A stretch of 64,000 nt of DNA from Epilithonimonas hispanica (GCF_003385395.1 NZ_QNUG01000006.1:61983-125982); one strand, 5' to 3'; positions 1 through 9,385 are shown, counted from the first letter of the stretch. Notes: generated by a model from the sequence alone, not told the origin. Program-made: numbers and translations.

Positions 1-1347
1 TTAGCTTCTGTAAAATTAGGAAAGGGAGATAAGTCTGCAGTTGCAGAAATCCAGCAGATTGTAAAAGACTCTAGAGAAAAAGATGCAGAAGTTCTTTTCC
101 GTGCTGGTGAAGCTTTGACGTTGTTTGAAAAAAATAGTTCTCCAGATTTAGCAATTACATTTTTGAACAAAGCAATTGAAAAAGCAGAGAAAAAAGGTGT
201 CCCTGCTAACTATTATTATTCTCTTGGAGATGCTTATAGAATCAAGAAAGATCCAGGAAATGCAATGACAGCTTATGATAAAGCAGAGGCTGTTGCAAAA
301 AATAAAGCTTCTGTTTACACAAGAAAAGGAACACTTTGGATTGCTGCTCAACAATGGCAACAAGCCAAAACTAATATTGATAAAGCAATAGCTGTAGATC
401 CAACTTATGCACCAGCTTACAAAGCTTTGGCAGGATTTAATATCAAATATCAGAAGAATGCAGAAGCAACTCAGAATTTGATTAATTATACCAAATATGC
501 CGATGAGGATCCATATACACAATTAGAAATTGCTAAACTTTATTTTACAAATGAAGATTATGCTAATGCAAAAAAGACATTAGATGCAGTTTTTGATAAA
601 GTAGATGATGTAATCAAATATAGATTGCGTGCTTATATCCAGTATGGAGATGGAGATTATGTAGGAGCTCAACAAAACATTGAGACATTTTTATCAAAAG
701 CAGAAAAAAGTAGAATCCAACCATCTGATGATGGTTTACAAGGTTTAATTGCTGCAGGATTGGCGAAAGATGAAAAAGATGCTGCTAAAAAAGCACAGTT
801 GGAGGCACTTTCTCAACAAAAAATTGCTGTTGCAAAAGCTGCAAAAGACGAAACATTAAAATGGGACGAGGAACTAGCAAAAGTAAAAGGAGGAATCAAT
901 TCAGCTTCTGTAGATCAAGGTCCTACTTCACCAGCAATAGAAGCTCTTAAGAAAAAGATTGTAGAAAATCCTAGTGATACAGATTCACTTTACAAATTAG
1001 CTACAGAGTATCAGAACGTTCAAAACTGGGATGGAGCTATTTTAACTTGGAGCAAAATGTCATCTGCTCTTCCAGATTGGGCTCCTGCTTATTACAGTCA
1101 AGGTTATGCTTATCAACAAGCCAAAAACAATGATATGGCTAAAGCTTCTTATGAGAAATTTATTTCTCTTGTAAAACCAGCAGAGATCGAAGCTAGTAAA
1201 CCAAGTTTGGGTTATGCATATTTCTTTGTTGCATTTATGGAAAAAGATACAAATCCTGAAAAGGCTAAACAAGATGTCGCAAAATCTTTGGAGTATGACC
1301 CAACATACCAAGATGCTATTAATCTTCAAAATACATTGAATAAATAA
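1..1347 (+). CDS. TPR-repeat protein, 5' end outside window
   Basis: The reading frame is open from the first base, so the gene starts before the window. At least 448 residues are visible, a chain of tetratricopeptide-like helical hairpins (for example around YYYSLGDAYRIKKD, PTYAPAYKALAGFN and PAYYSQGYAYQQAK). A Lys/Ala/Glu-rich linker lies in the middle, followed by a second TPR block ending in LEYDPTYQDAINLQ. TPR proteins are scaffolds; large TPR proteins of this kind in Flavobacteriia are usually exported or envelope-associated, but the N-terminus that would show a signal peptide is missing. A strong intrinsic terminator follows. No partner can be inferred. Confidence 0.85.
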   Translation, partial: LASVKLGKGDKSAVAEIQQIVKDSREKDAEVLFRAGEALTLFEKNSSPDLAITFLNKAIEKAEKKGVPANYYYSLGDAYRIKKDPGNAMTAYDKAEAVAKNKASVYTRKGTLWIAAQQWQQAKTNIDKAIAVDPTYAPAYKALAGFNIKYQKNAEATQNLINYTKYADEDPYTQLEIAKLYFTNEDYANAKKTLDAVFDKVDDVIKYRLRAYIQYGDGDYVGAQQNIETFLSKAEKSRIQPSDDGLQGLIAAGLAKDEKDAAKKAQLEALSQQKIAVAKAAKDETLKWDEELAKVKGGINSASVDQGPTSPAIEALKKKIVENPSDTDSLYKLATEYQNVQNWDGAILTWSKMSSALPDWAPAYYSQGYAYQQAKNNDMAKASYEKFISLVKPAEIEASKPSLGYAYFFVAFMEKDTNPEKAKQDVAKSLEYDPTYQDAINLQNTLNK

Positions 1348-1366
1348 TTTAGGTTATTAAATTATA

Positions 1367-1405
1367 AAAACTTCCCAACCTACAAAGTTGGGAAGTTTTG
1401 TTTTT
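1367..1405 (+). terminator. intrinsic terminator of the TPR gene
   Basis: A 13-bp perfect stem (AAAACTTCCCAAC with its complement, loop of 7) is followed by GTTTTT. It lies 20 bases after the TPR stop. Confidence 0.85.
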
Positions 1406-1432
1406 AGTAATTTTGTATAAAATATTTTAATT

Positions 1433-2155
1433 ATGAAATGTGATTTTCTGGCAATAGGAGCGCACCCCGATGATGTTGAGTTAGGTTGTGGAGGGACAAT
1501 TATAAAATTAATTTCTGAAGGTAAAACAGTTAGTGTTATTGATTTGACGGAAGGCGAATTAGGAACCAGAGGAACAGCAGAGACACGAGCTCAGGAAGCA
1601 TCCGATGCCGCAAAAATCTTAGGTATTACTGCCAGAGAGAATCTTAAACTAAAAGATGGGTTTCTTAATAATTCTGAAGAATACCAGCTTAAAATAGTAG
1701 AGAAAATCCGAAAGTATAGACCAGAAATTGTTTTGGCAAATGCTATAGATGACCGCCATCCAGACCATGCAAAAGCTGCAAAACTAGTTTCTGATGCTTG
1801 TTTCTTATCTGGGCTTAAAAAGATAGAAACGTTTGATAATAACGAATCTCAGGAAGTTTGGAGACCTAAGCATATTTTTCATTATATCCAATGGAAAAAT
1901 GTAGTCCCTGAGTTTGTGATTGATATTACAGGGTTTATGGACCAAAAAATAGAAGCTTGTTTAGCTTATAAAACACAATTTTACAATCCAGAATCAAAAG
2001 AACCAATAACACCTATTGCGACAAAAGACTTCCTAGAAAGCCTGACTTACAGAGCTCAAGATTTGGGAAGGCTTTCTGGGGTTGAGTTTGCAGAAGGTTT
2101 TACAACAGAAAAATTGATTGCACTTAAAAATTTTGAAGGAATAATTTGTAATTAA
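1433..2155 (+). CDS. bshB1: bacillithiol biosynthesis deacetylase BshB1
   Basis: PIG-L/LmbE-family zinc deacetylase of 240 residues. In bacillithiol synthesis it removes the acetyl group from GlcNAc-malate, the product of BshA. The zinc-site motif AHPDDVE is at residues 10-16 (H11, D13, D14 region) and the second metal motif HPDH is at 109-112. The block TEGELGTRGTAETRAQE is characteristic of BshB1. Length is normal for the family. A TAATTTTG box (1408-1415) lies 18 bases before the ATG, so it has its own promoter. bshA lies at 54.8 kb of the same window and no bshC is visible. Assignment is by family motifs. Confidence 0.93.
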   Translation: MKCDFLAIGAHPDDVELGCGGTIIKLISEGKTVSVIDLTEGELGTRGTAETRAQEASDAAKILGITARENLKLKDGFLNNSEEYQLKIVEKIRKYRPEIVLANAIDDRHPDHAKAAKLVSDACFLSGLKKIETFDNNESQEVWRPKHIFHYIQWKNVVPEFVIDITGFMDQKIEACLAYKTQFYNPESKEPITPIATKDFLESLTYRAQDLGRLSGVEFAEGFTTEKLIALKNFEGIICN

Positions 2156-2175
2156 AAGATAAAGTGTTATATTTG
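2145..2175 (+). promoter_or_regulatory. promoter of tRNA-His
   Basis: TTTG at 2145-2148, a 19-base spacer, then TATATTTG at 2168-2175: a full match to the Bacteroidota housekeeping consensus TTTG-N19-TAnnTTTG. The -33 part overlaps the last codons of bshB1. The mature tRNA begins 14 bases after the -7 box. Confidence 0.8.
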
Positions 2176-2189
2176 CACACGCAAAAACG

Positions 2190-2263
2190 GTGATTGTAGC
2201 TCAGTTGGTTAGAGCGCCGGATTGTGGTTCCGGAGGTCGGGGGTTCGAGACCCCTCATTCACC
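2190..2263 (+). tRNA. tRNA-His (GTG)
   Basis: A complete cloverleaf can be folded: acceptor arm GTGATTG/CATTCAC (one T-T mismatch), D arm AGCTC...GAGC, anticodon stem CCGGA/TCCGG with loop TTGTGGT giving anticodon GTG, and T arm GGGGG-TTCGAGA-CCCCT. A G at 2189 can serve as the histidine-specific G-1 and pairs with C73 at 2263. The terminal CCA is not fully encoded, as is usual in this phylum. A hairpin terminator follows directly. Confidence 0.97.
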
Positions 2264-2270
2264 CACAGAA

Positions 2271-2304
2271 AAAAAGCATTTCATTTATGAAATGCTTTTT
2301 TGTT
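2271..2304 (+). terminator. terminator of tRNA-His
   Basis: AAAAAGCATTTCAT and its perfect complement (14 bp, loop TT), followed by a T-rich tract. Confidence 0.85.
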
Positions 2305-2332
2305 TTTATATGGTAATCAAGATTATAAAAAT

Positions 2333-2365
2333 AAAAAACGCATTTTATAATGCGTTTTTTTTATT
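2333..2365. terminator. bidirectional terminator before the PUR-domain gene
   Basis: AAAAAACGCATT / AATGCGTTTTTT, loop TTAT. It has A and T tracts on both sides and abuts the stop codon of the minus-strand gene, so it probably ends that transcript. Confidence 0.75.
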
Positions 2366-2366
2366 T

Positions 2367-2702
2367 TTAAACTTCGTCGTCTGATTCTATTGTAAAAGAT
2401 TTTGATTTGAAGTCTTTATCATGTCTTTCAGAGATTACATCTTCGCCTTTTTGTTGGATGATAAAATCTGTTGAGTCATTAAACAATTCTTGAAAGCTTT
2501 TGAAATCTTCTTTGTAAAGATAGATTTTGTGTTTTTCAAAAGTTGCTTCACCATTCTCTCCAAAGTTCTTCTTGCTTTCTGTAATGGTTAAATAATAATC
2601 ACCTGCCTTAGTCTCTCGCACATCAAAGAAATACGTTCTTCTGCCTGCTTTCAACACTTTAGTGAAAATCTCATTCTCATGTCTTTCCTTATAATCACTC
2701 AT
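2367..2702 (-). CDS. PUR-family (DUF3276) nucleic-acid-binding protein
   Basis: A 111-residue acidic-tailed protein matching the Bacteroidota PUR/DUF3276 family: SDYKERHENEIFTKVLKAG, then RRTYFFDVRETKAGDYYLTI and the KIYLYKEDF segment. PUR-alpha-like domains bind single-stranded DNA or RNA; the bacterial cellular role is not settled. It has a near-perfect promoter and a terminator immediately after the gene, so it is monocistronic. Confidence 0.85.
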   Translation of the reverse strand: MSDYKERHENEIFTKVLKAGRRTYFFDVRETKAGDYYLTITESKKNFGENGEATFEKHKIYLYKEDFKSFQELFNDSTDFIIQQKGEDVISERHDKDFKSKSFTIESDDEV

Positions 2703-2731
2703 TGTTATTTATTTTTAGAAATGTGTATTAA

Positions 2732-2761
2732 CAAATATAATAGAATTCTCTGAATTTCAAA
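2732..2761 (-). promoter_or_regulatory. promoter of the PUR-domain gene
   Basis: Read on the minus strand: TTTG (2761-2758), an 18-base spacer, TATATTTG (2739-2732). This is a full Bacteroidota consensus, 29 bases before the start codon. Confidence 0.8.
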
Positions 2762-2838
2762 ATTATTTGTTAAAAAAACGTTTAAAATGAGTGTTTTTCT
2801 TAAATTTTTGATAAATTTAAATTAATATATTAGAATAA

Positions 2839-4527
2839 TTAATCCAAATGCAAAATTTTGTCTGCTCTTTTTGCGCTTGATTCTCTGTGAGTTATGATAA
2901 TAGAAGTAGTGGTTTTGATGTCATTGTCGATATTCTGTAGAATGTTTTCTTCCGTCTCTGTATCTAATGCAGAAAGACAGTCATCAAATATCAAAATATT
3001 AGGCTGTTTTATCATAGCTCTGGCAATACAAATCCTCTGTTTTTGCCCTCCAGAAAGCATTACGCCACGTTCTCCAACCATTGTTTCGTATTGATTTTTG
3101 AATTCTTCAATATTTTTATGTACATCTGCTTTTTTCGCCATTTCTACTACCAAGCTGTGATTTGGATTGTCAACAGCAAATCCAATATTATTCTCAATCG
3201 TATCAGAAAATAGATAACTTTCTTGTGGTGTGTAACCGATTTTGTCTCGGTAAAGTTTCAGATTATGGGTTTTTAGATTTTTTCCATCAACGAGAATTTC
3301 ACCTTCGTCTGGATCAATCAAACGACAAAGAAGTTGAGCGATTGTCGATTTGCCACTTCCTGTTTTTCCCATTATGGCTAGAGATTTTCCCGCGTCAATT
3401 TTAAAACTTAGATTATCAATCGCTTTGATTCCTGTATTTGGATAAGTGTAACTTACATTTCGGAATTCAATTTCTCCATTGATTGGATAAACTTCATTAT
3501 TTGTATTGACGATTTCTGATTCTACTTCCAAAAACTCATTCACACGTTGCATACTGGCTTCTGCTCTTTGATTGACAGAGGTTACCCAGCCAAGCATTGA
3601 AAAAGGAAAAATCAGCATATTAATATACATAAAGAAATCAGCAATAGTTCCGACGCTCATTTCCCCAGCAATATATTTTTGACCACCAATGTAAAGAATT
3701 GCGACGTTCAGAAGTCCGATGACAAAAATGATAATCGTGAAAAAGTAAGCTTCTGTTCTAGCCAAATCAAGTGCTTTGTCTTGGTAATCTTTAACCTTGA
3801 TTCCGTAATTTTTCTCAATATATCTTTCTTTACTAAAGAATTTCACAACACGGATTCCAGAAAAACTATCCTGCACAAAAGTCGAAATTGCAGATTGGCT
3901 TTTCTGCATCACTTTCGATTTTTTATTAATGATGTCACTCACTTTATAAATCCCATAAGATAAAATGGGTAGCGGAATTAACGTCCAAAGTGTCATCTGC
4001 AAATCCGTCATAAACATATAGATACTTGTGATAATTAATAGAATAATTAAATTCACAACATACATTACTCCAGGACCAAGATACATTCTAATGGCAACAA
4101 CATCTTCACTTAATCTATTTAATAAATCTCCAATTGTCGTCTTTTTGTAATCGGTAATTGAAAGTTCTTGATATTGGCGATAGATTTTGTTTTTCAACTC
4201 ATATTCGATTCTTCTGGAAGCTACGATTATCGTTTGTCTCATCATAAAAGTGAAAAAACCAGATAGGAGAGAACAGCCGATTAGAATTCCGGAATTGATA
4301 AAAATGATTTTGAAATAAGCCCAATTATTCTTGACGTTATCAAGAATGCTAAGGTCAGAAGATAACTTGAGAGTTGAGTAGTTTTTCTCTATGATGTTGA
4401 TTGTCTGTCCGATATATTGGATTTTGTAAATCGCAAAAAAGTTACTTAGAATAATAAATAAAAATCCCCAAAAAAGTAAGACGCGATGTTTCCAGAAATA
4501 TGGATTCAGTGTTTTTAAAGCTTTCAT
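2839..4527 (-). CDS. ABC exporter, fused membrane and ATPase domains, degenerate catalytic Glu
   Basis: 562 residues: an N-terminal type I exporter domain with about six membrane segments (residues ~15-310), then an ATPase domain. Visible are Walker A GKTGSGKST, the Q-loop region TPQESYLFS, the signature LSGGQKQR (491-498), Walker B ILIFDD (~511-516) and switch His in ITHRES. The residue after the Walker B Asp is Asp instead of the catalytic Glu, as in the degenerate half of heterodimeric exporters (MdlA, BmrC type). Such proteins pair with a canonical half-transporter, yet no partner gene is adjacent. Substrate unknown; multidrug or lipid export is the usual role. A TAATTTTG box on the minus strand (4565-4558) supports this start. 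Confidence 0.85.
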   Translation of the reverse strand: MKALKTLNPYFWKHRVLLFWGFLFIILSNFFAIYKIQYIGQTINIIEKNYSTLKLSSDLSILDNVKNNWAYFKIIFINSGILIGCSLLSGFFTFMMRQTIIVASRRIEYELKNKIYRQYQELSITDYKKTTIGDLLNRLSEDVVAIRMYLGPGVMYVVNLIILLIITSIYMFMTDLQMTLWTLIPLPILSYGIYKVSDIINKKSKVMQKSQSAISTFVQDSFSGIRVVKFFSKERYIEKNYGIKVKDYQDKALDLARTEAYFFTIIIFVIGLLNVAILYIGGQKYIAGEMSVGTIADFFMYINMLIFPFSMLGWVTSVNQRAEASMQRVNEFLEVESEIVNTNNEVYPINGEIEFRNVSYTYPNTGIKAIDNLSFKIDAGKSLAIMGKTGSGKSTIAQLLCRLIDPDEGEILVDGKNLKTHNLKLYRDKIGYTPQESYLFSDTIENNIGFAVDNPNHSLVVEMAKKADVHKNIEEFKNQYETMVGERGVMLSGGQKQRICIARAMIKQPNILIFDDCLSALDTETEENILQNIDNDIKTTTSIIITHRESSAKRADKILHLD

Positions 4528-4696
4528 TCTTCAAACTTTGATTTTCCAAAGCCGATGCAAAATTAATAAATAAAATTTTCAAAGCCTTGTTTAAAAATAG
4601 ATTTGATTTTTCTTAACAAATGATAAGATTTTTTAAGTCAAATAGTCTGATAAGTTGACATTTATCAGTAATTTTGCACTCGAAAAATCTAAATAA

Positions 4697-6178
4697 ATGA
4701 CTCCTAAACCTAAATATGACATTGCTCTAATCGGCGGTGGTATTATGAGTGCAACTTTGGCGGCAATGCTCCACGAGTTTGACCCAAAGCTCAAAATTGT
4801 AATTTTTGAAAGACTTGGTGAAGTAGCAAAGGAAAGTTCATCTGCTTGGAATAATGCAGGCACGGGACATTCAGCGTTTTGTGAACTGAATTATACACCA
4901 GAGAAAGAAGGTAAAATTGATATTAAAAAAGCGGAATATATTGCTGAACAATTCGAAGTTTCTAAGCAATTCTGGTCTTATCTTATCAACAAAGGTTTGA
5001 TTGATAATCCGAAAGAATTCATTAATTCTTGCTCGCATATGAGTTTTGTTTTTGGTGAAAAAGATGTAGAGTATCTTAAAAAAAGACACGCTGCATTGCA
5101 AAAATCGGCATTGTTCCAAGGAATGGAATACGCAGATGACCACAAAACTTTAGAAAAATGGGTTCCACTAATGATGCAGAAAAGAATGTCTAGCGACAAA
5201 CTTGCTGCTACAAAAATGGATCAGGGAACAGATGTGGATTTTGGAAAATTGACTTCAAAACTAATTGATTATTTGAAGGACAAAGAATCTATAGATGTTT
5301 TCACCTATCACGAAGTAAAAGATGTTTCCCCAATGAAAAAAGGAGAATGGAAACTGAAAGTTAAAAACAGAAAAACCCTTACTAAACATAATCTGAAAGC
5401 TAAATTTGTTTTCATTGGAGCCGGAGGATATGCTTTACCTCTTTTGGATAGTTCAGGAATCGAGGAAAGTAAAGGTTACGGTGGTTTTCCAGTAAGTGGA
5501 CAATGGCTGGTAACAACTAATCCGGAATTGGTAGAAAAGCATAATGCTAAAGTTTATACGCAAGCTACAGTTGGAGCGCCACCAATGTCGGTTCCGCATC
5601 TTGACCTTAGAATCATAGACGGTAAAAAAGCATTGTTGTTTGGTCCATTTGCAGGTTTCTCAACTAAGTTTTTGAAAGAAGGAAGTTATTTGGATTTGCC
5701 GGATAGTGTTAATTTCAAAAATATCCGTTCATTATTTGGAGCATGGTGGCACAATATGCCTTTGACAAGATATCTGATTCAGCAGGTGACAATGAACAAG
5801 TCTCAGAGAATGTCACATTTGAGAGATTTTGTAAAAGATGCAAAAGAAGAGGATTGGGAATTGAAACACGCTGGACAACGAGTTCAAATCATTAAAAGAG
5901 ACCGCTTCGAAGGAGGAAGATTGGAATTTGGAACTGAGGTTGTGGTAAATAAAGAAGGAAATATTGCATCGCTTTTAGGAGCTTCTCCAGGAGCTAGTAC
6001 TTCTGCATTTGCAATGATTATGGTTCTTGAGAAATGTTTCGGTGAAAAACTGAAAAATGAATGGCACGACAAACTTCTGGAAATGGTTCCAAGCTATGGA
6101 AAAAAATTAGCTGAACATCCAGAATTAATCAATCAAATCAGAGAATATTCTAAAGAAAAATTAGAATTGGAATATTAA
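4697..6178 (+). CDS. mqo: malate:quinone oxidoreductase
   Basis: FAD-dependent peripheral membrane enzyme oxidising malate to oxaloacetate with electrons passed to the quinone pool, thus part of both the TCA cycle and respiration. The 493-residue length fits the family. The dinucleotide-binding GGGIMSATLA is at residues 13-22, followed by SSAWNNAGTGHSAFCELNYTP, which is diagnostic of Mqo. The C-terminal region GASPGASTSAFAM is also conserved. A TAATTTTG box (4669-4676) lies 20 bases upstream. The gene after it begins 18 bases downstream and is probably co-transcribed. Confidence 0.95.
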   Translation: MTPKPKYDIALIGGGIMSATLAAMLHEFDPKLKIVIFERLGEVAKESSSAWNNAGTGHSAFCELNYTPEKEGKIDIKKAEYIAEQFEVSKQFWSYLINKGLIDNPKEFINSCSHMSFVFGEKDVEYLKKRHAALQKSALFQGMEYADDHKTLEKWVPLMMQKRMSSDKLAATKMDQGTDVDFGKLTSKLIDYLKDKESIDVFTYHEVKDVSPMKKGEWKLKVKNRKTLTKHNLKAKFVFIGAGGYALPLLDSSGIEESKGYGGFPVSGQWLVTTNPELVEKHNAKVYTQATVGAPPMSVPHLDLRIIDGKKALLFGPFAGFSTKFLKEGSYLDLPDSVNFKNIRSLFGAWWHNMPLTRYLIQQVTMNKSQRMSHLRDFVKDAKEEDWELKHAGQRVQIIKRDRFEGGRLEFGTEVVVNKEGNIASLLGASPGASTSAFAMIMVLEKCFGEKLKNEWHDKLLEMVPSYGKKLAEHPELINQIREYSKEKLELEY

Positions 6179-6196
6179 TTTTTGAACTCAATCAAA

Positions 6197-6592
6197 ATGA
6201 GTGAAACTATTGTAAAACCATACATTGCAGAAGAACTTCTGGAGAAAATCCAATCGGAAATTATAGAAGAAAAGCAGGTGATTTTGCACTGTTGCTACAA
6301 ATCAGAATTTTTTCTGGAGGAGAAAATCAGGATTTGGTCTTCCACTTATTTGGTTGATAGACAATCTGAGCACGTTTCAAAGTTGGTTCATTTTGAGAAT
6401 ATCAGTCTTTTTCCGGATTGGACAGATGTGCCTTTTGGAAAAGAATATTGGTTTACATTAGTTTTCTCGGGGTTACCAAAAAGTTGTAAAGTGTTTGATT
6501 TTATAGAACTAATTCCGCAAAATGATGGATTTTTCCAAGAAGGAATTGTGAGAAATTCCTCAGATGTTTATAAAATCAAATTAGATATGTAA
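6197..6592 (+). CDS. hypothetical protein downstream of mqo
   Basis: 131 residues starting at ATG (MSETIVKPYIAEE); a TTG 15 bases earlier is possible but less likely. Soluble, without signal peptide or membrane segment. Conserved-looking features are a Cys pair (LHCCYKSE) and aromatic stretches (FPDWTDVPFGKEYWFTL, LVFSGLPKSCKVFDFIELIP). I do not recognise the family. The 18-base gap to mqo and a shared terminator suggest one transcript, but a link with malate oxidation is only inferred from position. Confidence 0.7.
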   Translation: MSETIVKPYIAEELLEKIQSEIIEEKQVILHCCYKSEFFLEEKIRIWSSTYLVDRQSEHVSKLVHFENISLFPDWTDVPFGKEYWFTLVFSGLPKSCKVFDFIELIPQNDGFFQEGIVRNSSDVYKIKLDM

Positions 6593-6594
6593 GT

Positions 6595-6629
6595 AAAAAG
6601 GTTCAGAAATTTCTGAACCTTTTTGTTTT
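6595..6629. terminator. bidirectional terminator between mqo unit and dapA
   Basis: A perfect 15-bp palindrome, AAAAAGGTTCAGAAA and complement, with A and T tracts on both sides. It separates two convergent genes. Confidence 0.85.
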
Positions 6630-6630
6630 A

Positions 6631-7506
6631 TTAAGAAAGCTTTTGCATCTCTTGTTTTATCTTTTCCTGAAGCCCTTCCGAAGCAGCAACAAGTGGAAGT
6701 CTCAAGTAATTTTTGATAATCCCTTTTTCTGCAAGAATAGTTTTAACACCACAAGGATTACCTTCTGCAAAAATCAATCTGGTGATTTCTACCAAAGAAT
6801 TATGAATCTTGTAAGCTTCGTCTACTTCTCTTTTGCGAGCCAATTTTACCATTGTAGAAAACTCTTTTGGATAAGCCTGTCCAATTACAGAAATCACACC
6901 GTCTCCACCTGCTAAAGTTACTGGAAGTGTGTACTCGTCATCGCCAGACATTAGAGAAAAATTCTCAGGTTTTTGTCTCAAGATATCAAAATATTGAAGG
7001 ATATTCGGAGCGGCTTCTTTTACCATAAAAAGATTGGGGAATTCATTAGCCAATCGTAATGTTGTAGAAGCTTCTACGTTTTGTCCAGTTCTTCCCGGAA
7101 CATTATAAATGATAATTTTTTCGCCAGTCTCAGCCAAAGCTTTATAATGCTGGTAAAGTCCTTCCTGGTTTGGTTTGTTGTAATAAGGAGAAACCGAAAG
7201 TACCGCATCGAAATCTGATAAATCTGTTTCCTTGATTTGTTTTACAACTTCAGCCGTATTGTTTCCTCCAATTCCTAAAACAAGAGGTAATCTGTTATTA
7301 TTAATCTTAGTGATGTGCGCAACCACCTTTTCCTTTTCTTCCTTGGAAAGTGTTGCAGCTTCTGCTGTAGTTCCAAGAACAACGAGGAAATTGGTTCCGT
7401 TGTCTATATTGTAATCTATTAATCTGGTAAGAGAATCAAAATCTACAGAAAGATCTTCATTGAAAGGTGTTACCAAAGCCACACCTACGCCTTTTAACTG
7501 ACTCAT
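6631..7506 (-). CDS. dapA: 4-hydroxy-tetrahydrodipicolinate synthase
   Basis: Condenses pyruvate with aspartate semialdehyde, the first committed step to diaminopimelate and lysine. It is a 291-residue TIM-barrel protein of normal length. The Schiff-base lysine K163 sits in FMVKEA, the catalytic tyrosine Y134 in IIIYNVPGRTG, substrate-binding R139 follows, and the second tyrosine pair is YYN at 108-110. The usual GTTGE motif reads GTTAEA here, a minor substitution at the pyruvate site. A TAACTTTG box on the minus strand (7537-7530) lies 23 bases before the start. Monocistronic. Confidence 0.94.
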   Translation of the reverse strand: MSQLKGVGVALVTPFNEDLSVDFDSLTRLIDYNIDNGTNFLVVLGTTAEAATLSKEEKEKVVAHITKINNNRLPLVLGIGGNNTAEVVKQIKETDLSDFDAVLSVSPYYNKPNQEGLYQHYKALAETGEKIIIYNVPGRTGQNVEASTTLRLANEFPNLFMVKEAAPNILQYFDILRQKPENFSLMSGDDEYTLPVTLAGGDGVISVIGQAYPKEFSTMVKLARKREVDEAYKIHNSLVEITRLIFAEGNPCGVKTILAEKGIIKNYLRLPLVAASEGLQEKIKQEMQKLS

Positions 7507-7589
7507 TATTATTTGAAAATTAAATTTCTCAAAGTTAATTTATTTTAAACAAAATTTGAACATATATAGTCTGAAAAGTAATTTTATTG

Positions 7590-9119
7590 TTACTGTAGCT
7601 GGAAAACAATTATAGAATCATATTCTTTTTGCCAAGTTTTGATAGGGTTTTTATGGGATTTTATAAGCTTGTAATTCTTCAAATCCAACGAGTCTAATTT
7701 TTCTTTTGTCATCGAATTTTTGATGAAATAAGTGGCTTTTCCTTTTCTTACTTTTACGAAAATCCCTATAAAATTATAATCATCATCTTTGATGAAAGCC
7801 GCTGGCAAATTGAGGTAACTAATTTTATTCTTTCTTAAAAACTGATCAAATTTCAAAGTTGATATTTCATCGAAGAAAGTTTTATTTGCCACCAATCCAT
7901 CCGCAGGAATGATATTAAGATCAGAATAAAAAGCCAATTTTCCGGGAAAATCATAAGTGTAGATTCTTGAATTTTCGGGTAAGGTATTTTTAATTTCTTC
8001 AGCAAAAACCTTTACTTCATCTTGTTTTCTGTCAGCAATTTCAGATTTTTCATCTAACAAAGTAAATTGAATACTGAAATTACTACTCATTTTAAAATAT
8101 CCAATAAGACAAGAAATTAAAATTCCTGAAATCAAAATAGGATAAACAACGTAATTGGAATTTCTTCTTTTTATTAATAACAATGTAAGGTCTCCAATCA
8201 ATAAAACCAAAACCAAAGTTTGCGCAACATAATACCATTGTCCAATTTGAGACTGAAAACCAATGTTATAAAGGATTTGGAATAATGAACCTAATGCAAA
8301 GAAAAACTTGAGAGAGTGGTATTTTGTGCTTTTTATTAATATTAAAAATAATATTGCAATAAGATTAATTGCTAAGAAAAACTTGCTAATGATCGTTAGA
8401 TACAGGTTGGGTTGGAGATGAGGAAAAGAACTTTTTATTCTTCCACTAATTGGGACAAGACTTCCAAACCAATAAAAATTACTCAGTAGATAAGCGCCTA
8501 CGATTAATATAATTATGATTCCGGATTTTAGAAAAACTCTATAATCCCATTTTCTTTGAACCAAATAATAAATTCCTAAAAATGCTAATGGAAAAACGTT
8601 ATCCAATCTGCTGAGAAAAACAAGTGAAAATAGGAGTCCAAAAATCCAATCGTTGCTTTTTTGTTTTGCTAAAAACCAAAGCAGCAAGCAAAAACAGAAC
8701 AGATTAAGATGTGCCTCAATAAGATAAAGTGTTCCTAAGCTGAAAAATAAAATACTGATGCAAAAGAATCCCAGAATTTTGCCAACAACATTATCTGTGA
8801 AAAATACTTCTAGCTTTTTGAAACTTAATAACACAAAAATGACTTGTAAAGCCCAAAGTATATAAACTACATTTTGTTTGGCAAACGGATTGATGAGCTC
8901 CGCAATGACACAAAAAAACATCCAAAGCGGATGATATCCATTTGTAAGATATAAATCATTGAAGTAAGAACCTTTCCCATGAACGATATTGAAAGCAATT
9001 TGAGGGTAGAAAAAGCCATCATCAGCCGGAAATTTCGCTGGATTGAATAAGAAAAATATTGCTGAAAGACAGATAAAAAAATATAAGATTCCTTTTTGTT
9101 GAAGAAAGTTGAGAGTCAT
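7590..9119 (-). CDS. polytopic GT-C-like membrane protein
   Basis: About 509 residues with some ten or eleven membrane segments, followed by a C-terminal extracytoplasmic domain (from about FSIQFTLLDEKSE). The first loop carries the acidic pair and aromatic motif ADDGFFYPQIAFNI, then LYLTNGYHPLWMF, typical of GT-C polyprenyl-phosphate-sugar-dependent glycosyltransferases (family 39/ArnT type). The start is set at MTLNFLQQ; an ATG at 9191 would add 24 residues, but a TATTTTTG box on the minus strand (9143-9136) lies between the two, favouring the shorter form. Acceptor and sugar are unknown. A methyltransferase with its own promoter lies divergently next door. Confidence 0.65.
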   Translation of the reverse strand: MTLNFLQQKGILYFFICLSAIFFLFNPAKFPADDGFFYPQIAFNIVHGKGSYFNDLYLTNGYHPLWMFFCVIAELINPFAKQNVVYILWALQVIFVLLSFKKLEVFFTDNVVGKILGFFCISILFFSLGTLYLIEAHLNLFCFCLLLWFLAKQKSNDWIFGLLFSLVFLSRLDNVFPLAFLGIYYLVQRKWDYRVFLKSGIIIILIVGAYLLSNFYWFGSLVPISGRIKSSFPHLQPNLYLTIISKFFLAINLIAILFLILIKSTKYHSLKFFFALGSLFQILYNIGFQSQIGQWYYVAQTLVLVLLIGDLTLLLIKRRNSNYVVYPILISGILISCLIGYFKMSSNFSIQFTLLDEKSEIADRKQDEVKVFAEEIKNTLPENSRIYTYDFPGKLAFYSDLNIIPADGLVANKTFFDEISTLKFDQFLRKNKISYLNLPAAFIKDDDYNFIGIFVKVRKGKATYFIKNSMTKEKLDSLDLKNYKLIKSHKNPIKTWQKEYDSIIVFQLQ

Positions 9120-9385
9120 ACACCACTTAAAAACACAAAAATAATGAAAAACAACATTTTGTACTGTTTCTTTTTTGAAAACATACATCAAATAATATAT
9201 TTTTGTAAATATGTGTGATGTAAGGTGTAATTTTTATGATAATCAGATTATATTGAAAAAAAATATTATTCTTGTTCGCAGGTGTTGTCTTTTTAGGTTA
9301 TTTATCTTCAATATGAATCATAATCAAATCATTCTGTGGCTTCATTTGTAATTATTATGAACTTTTAATTTATTATTTTTGTTTA

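Noticed and set aside
2190..2384. Open frame running through the tRNA-His gene
   Set aside because: It is made by the tRNA and two terminator hairpins; the cloverleaf and promoter explain the sequence.
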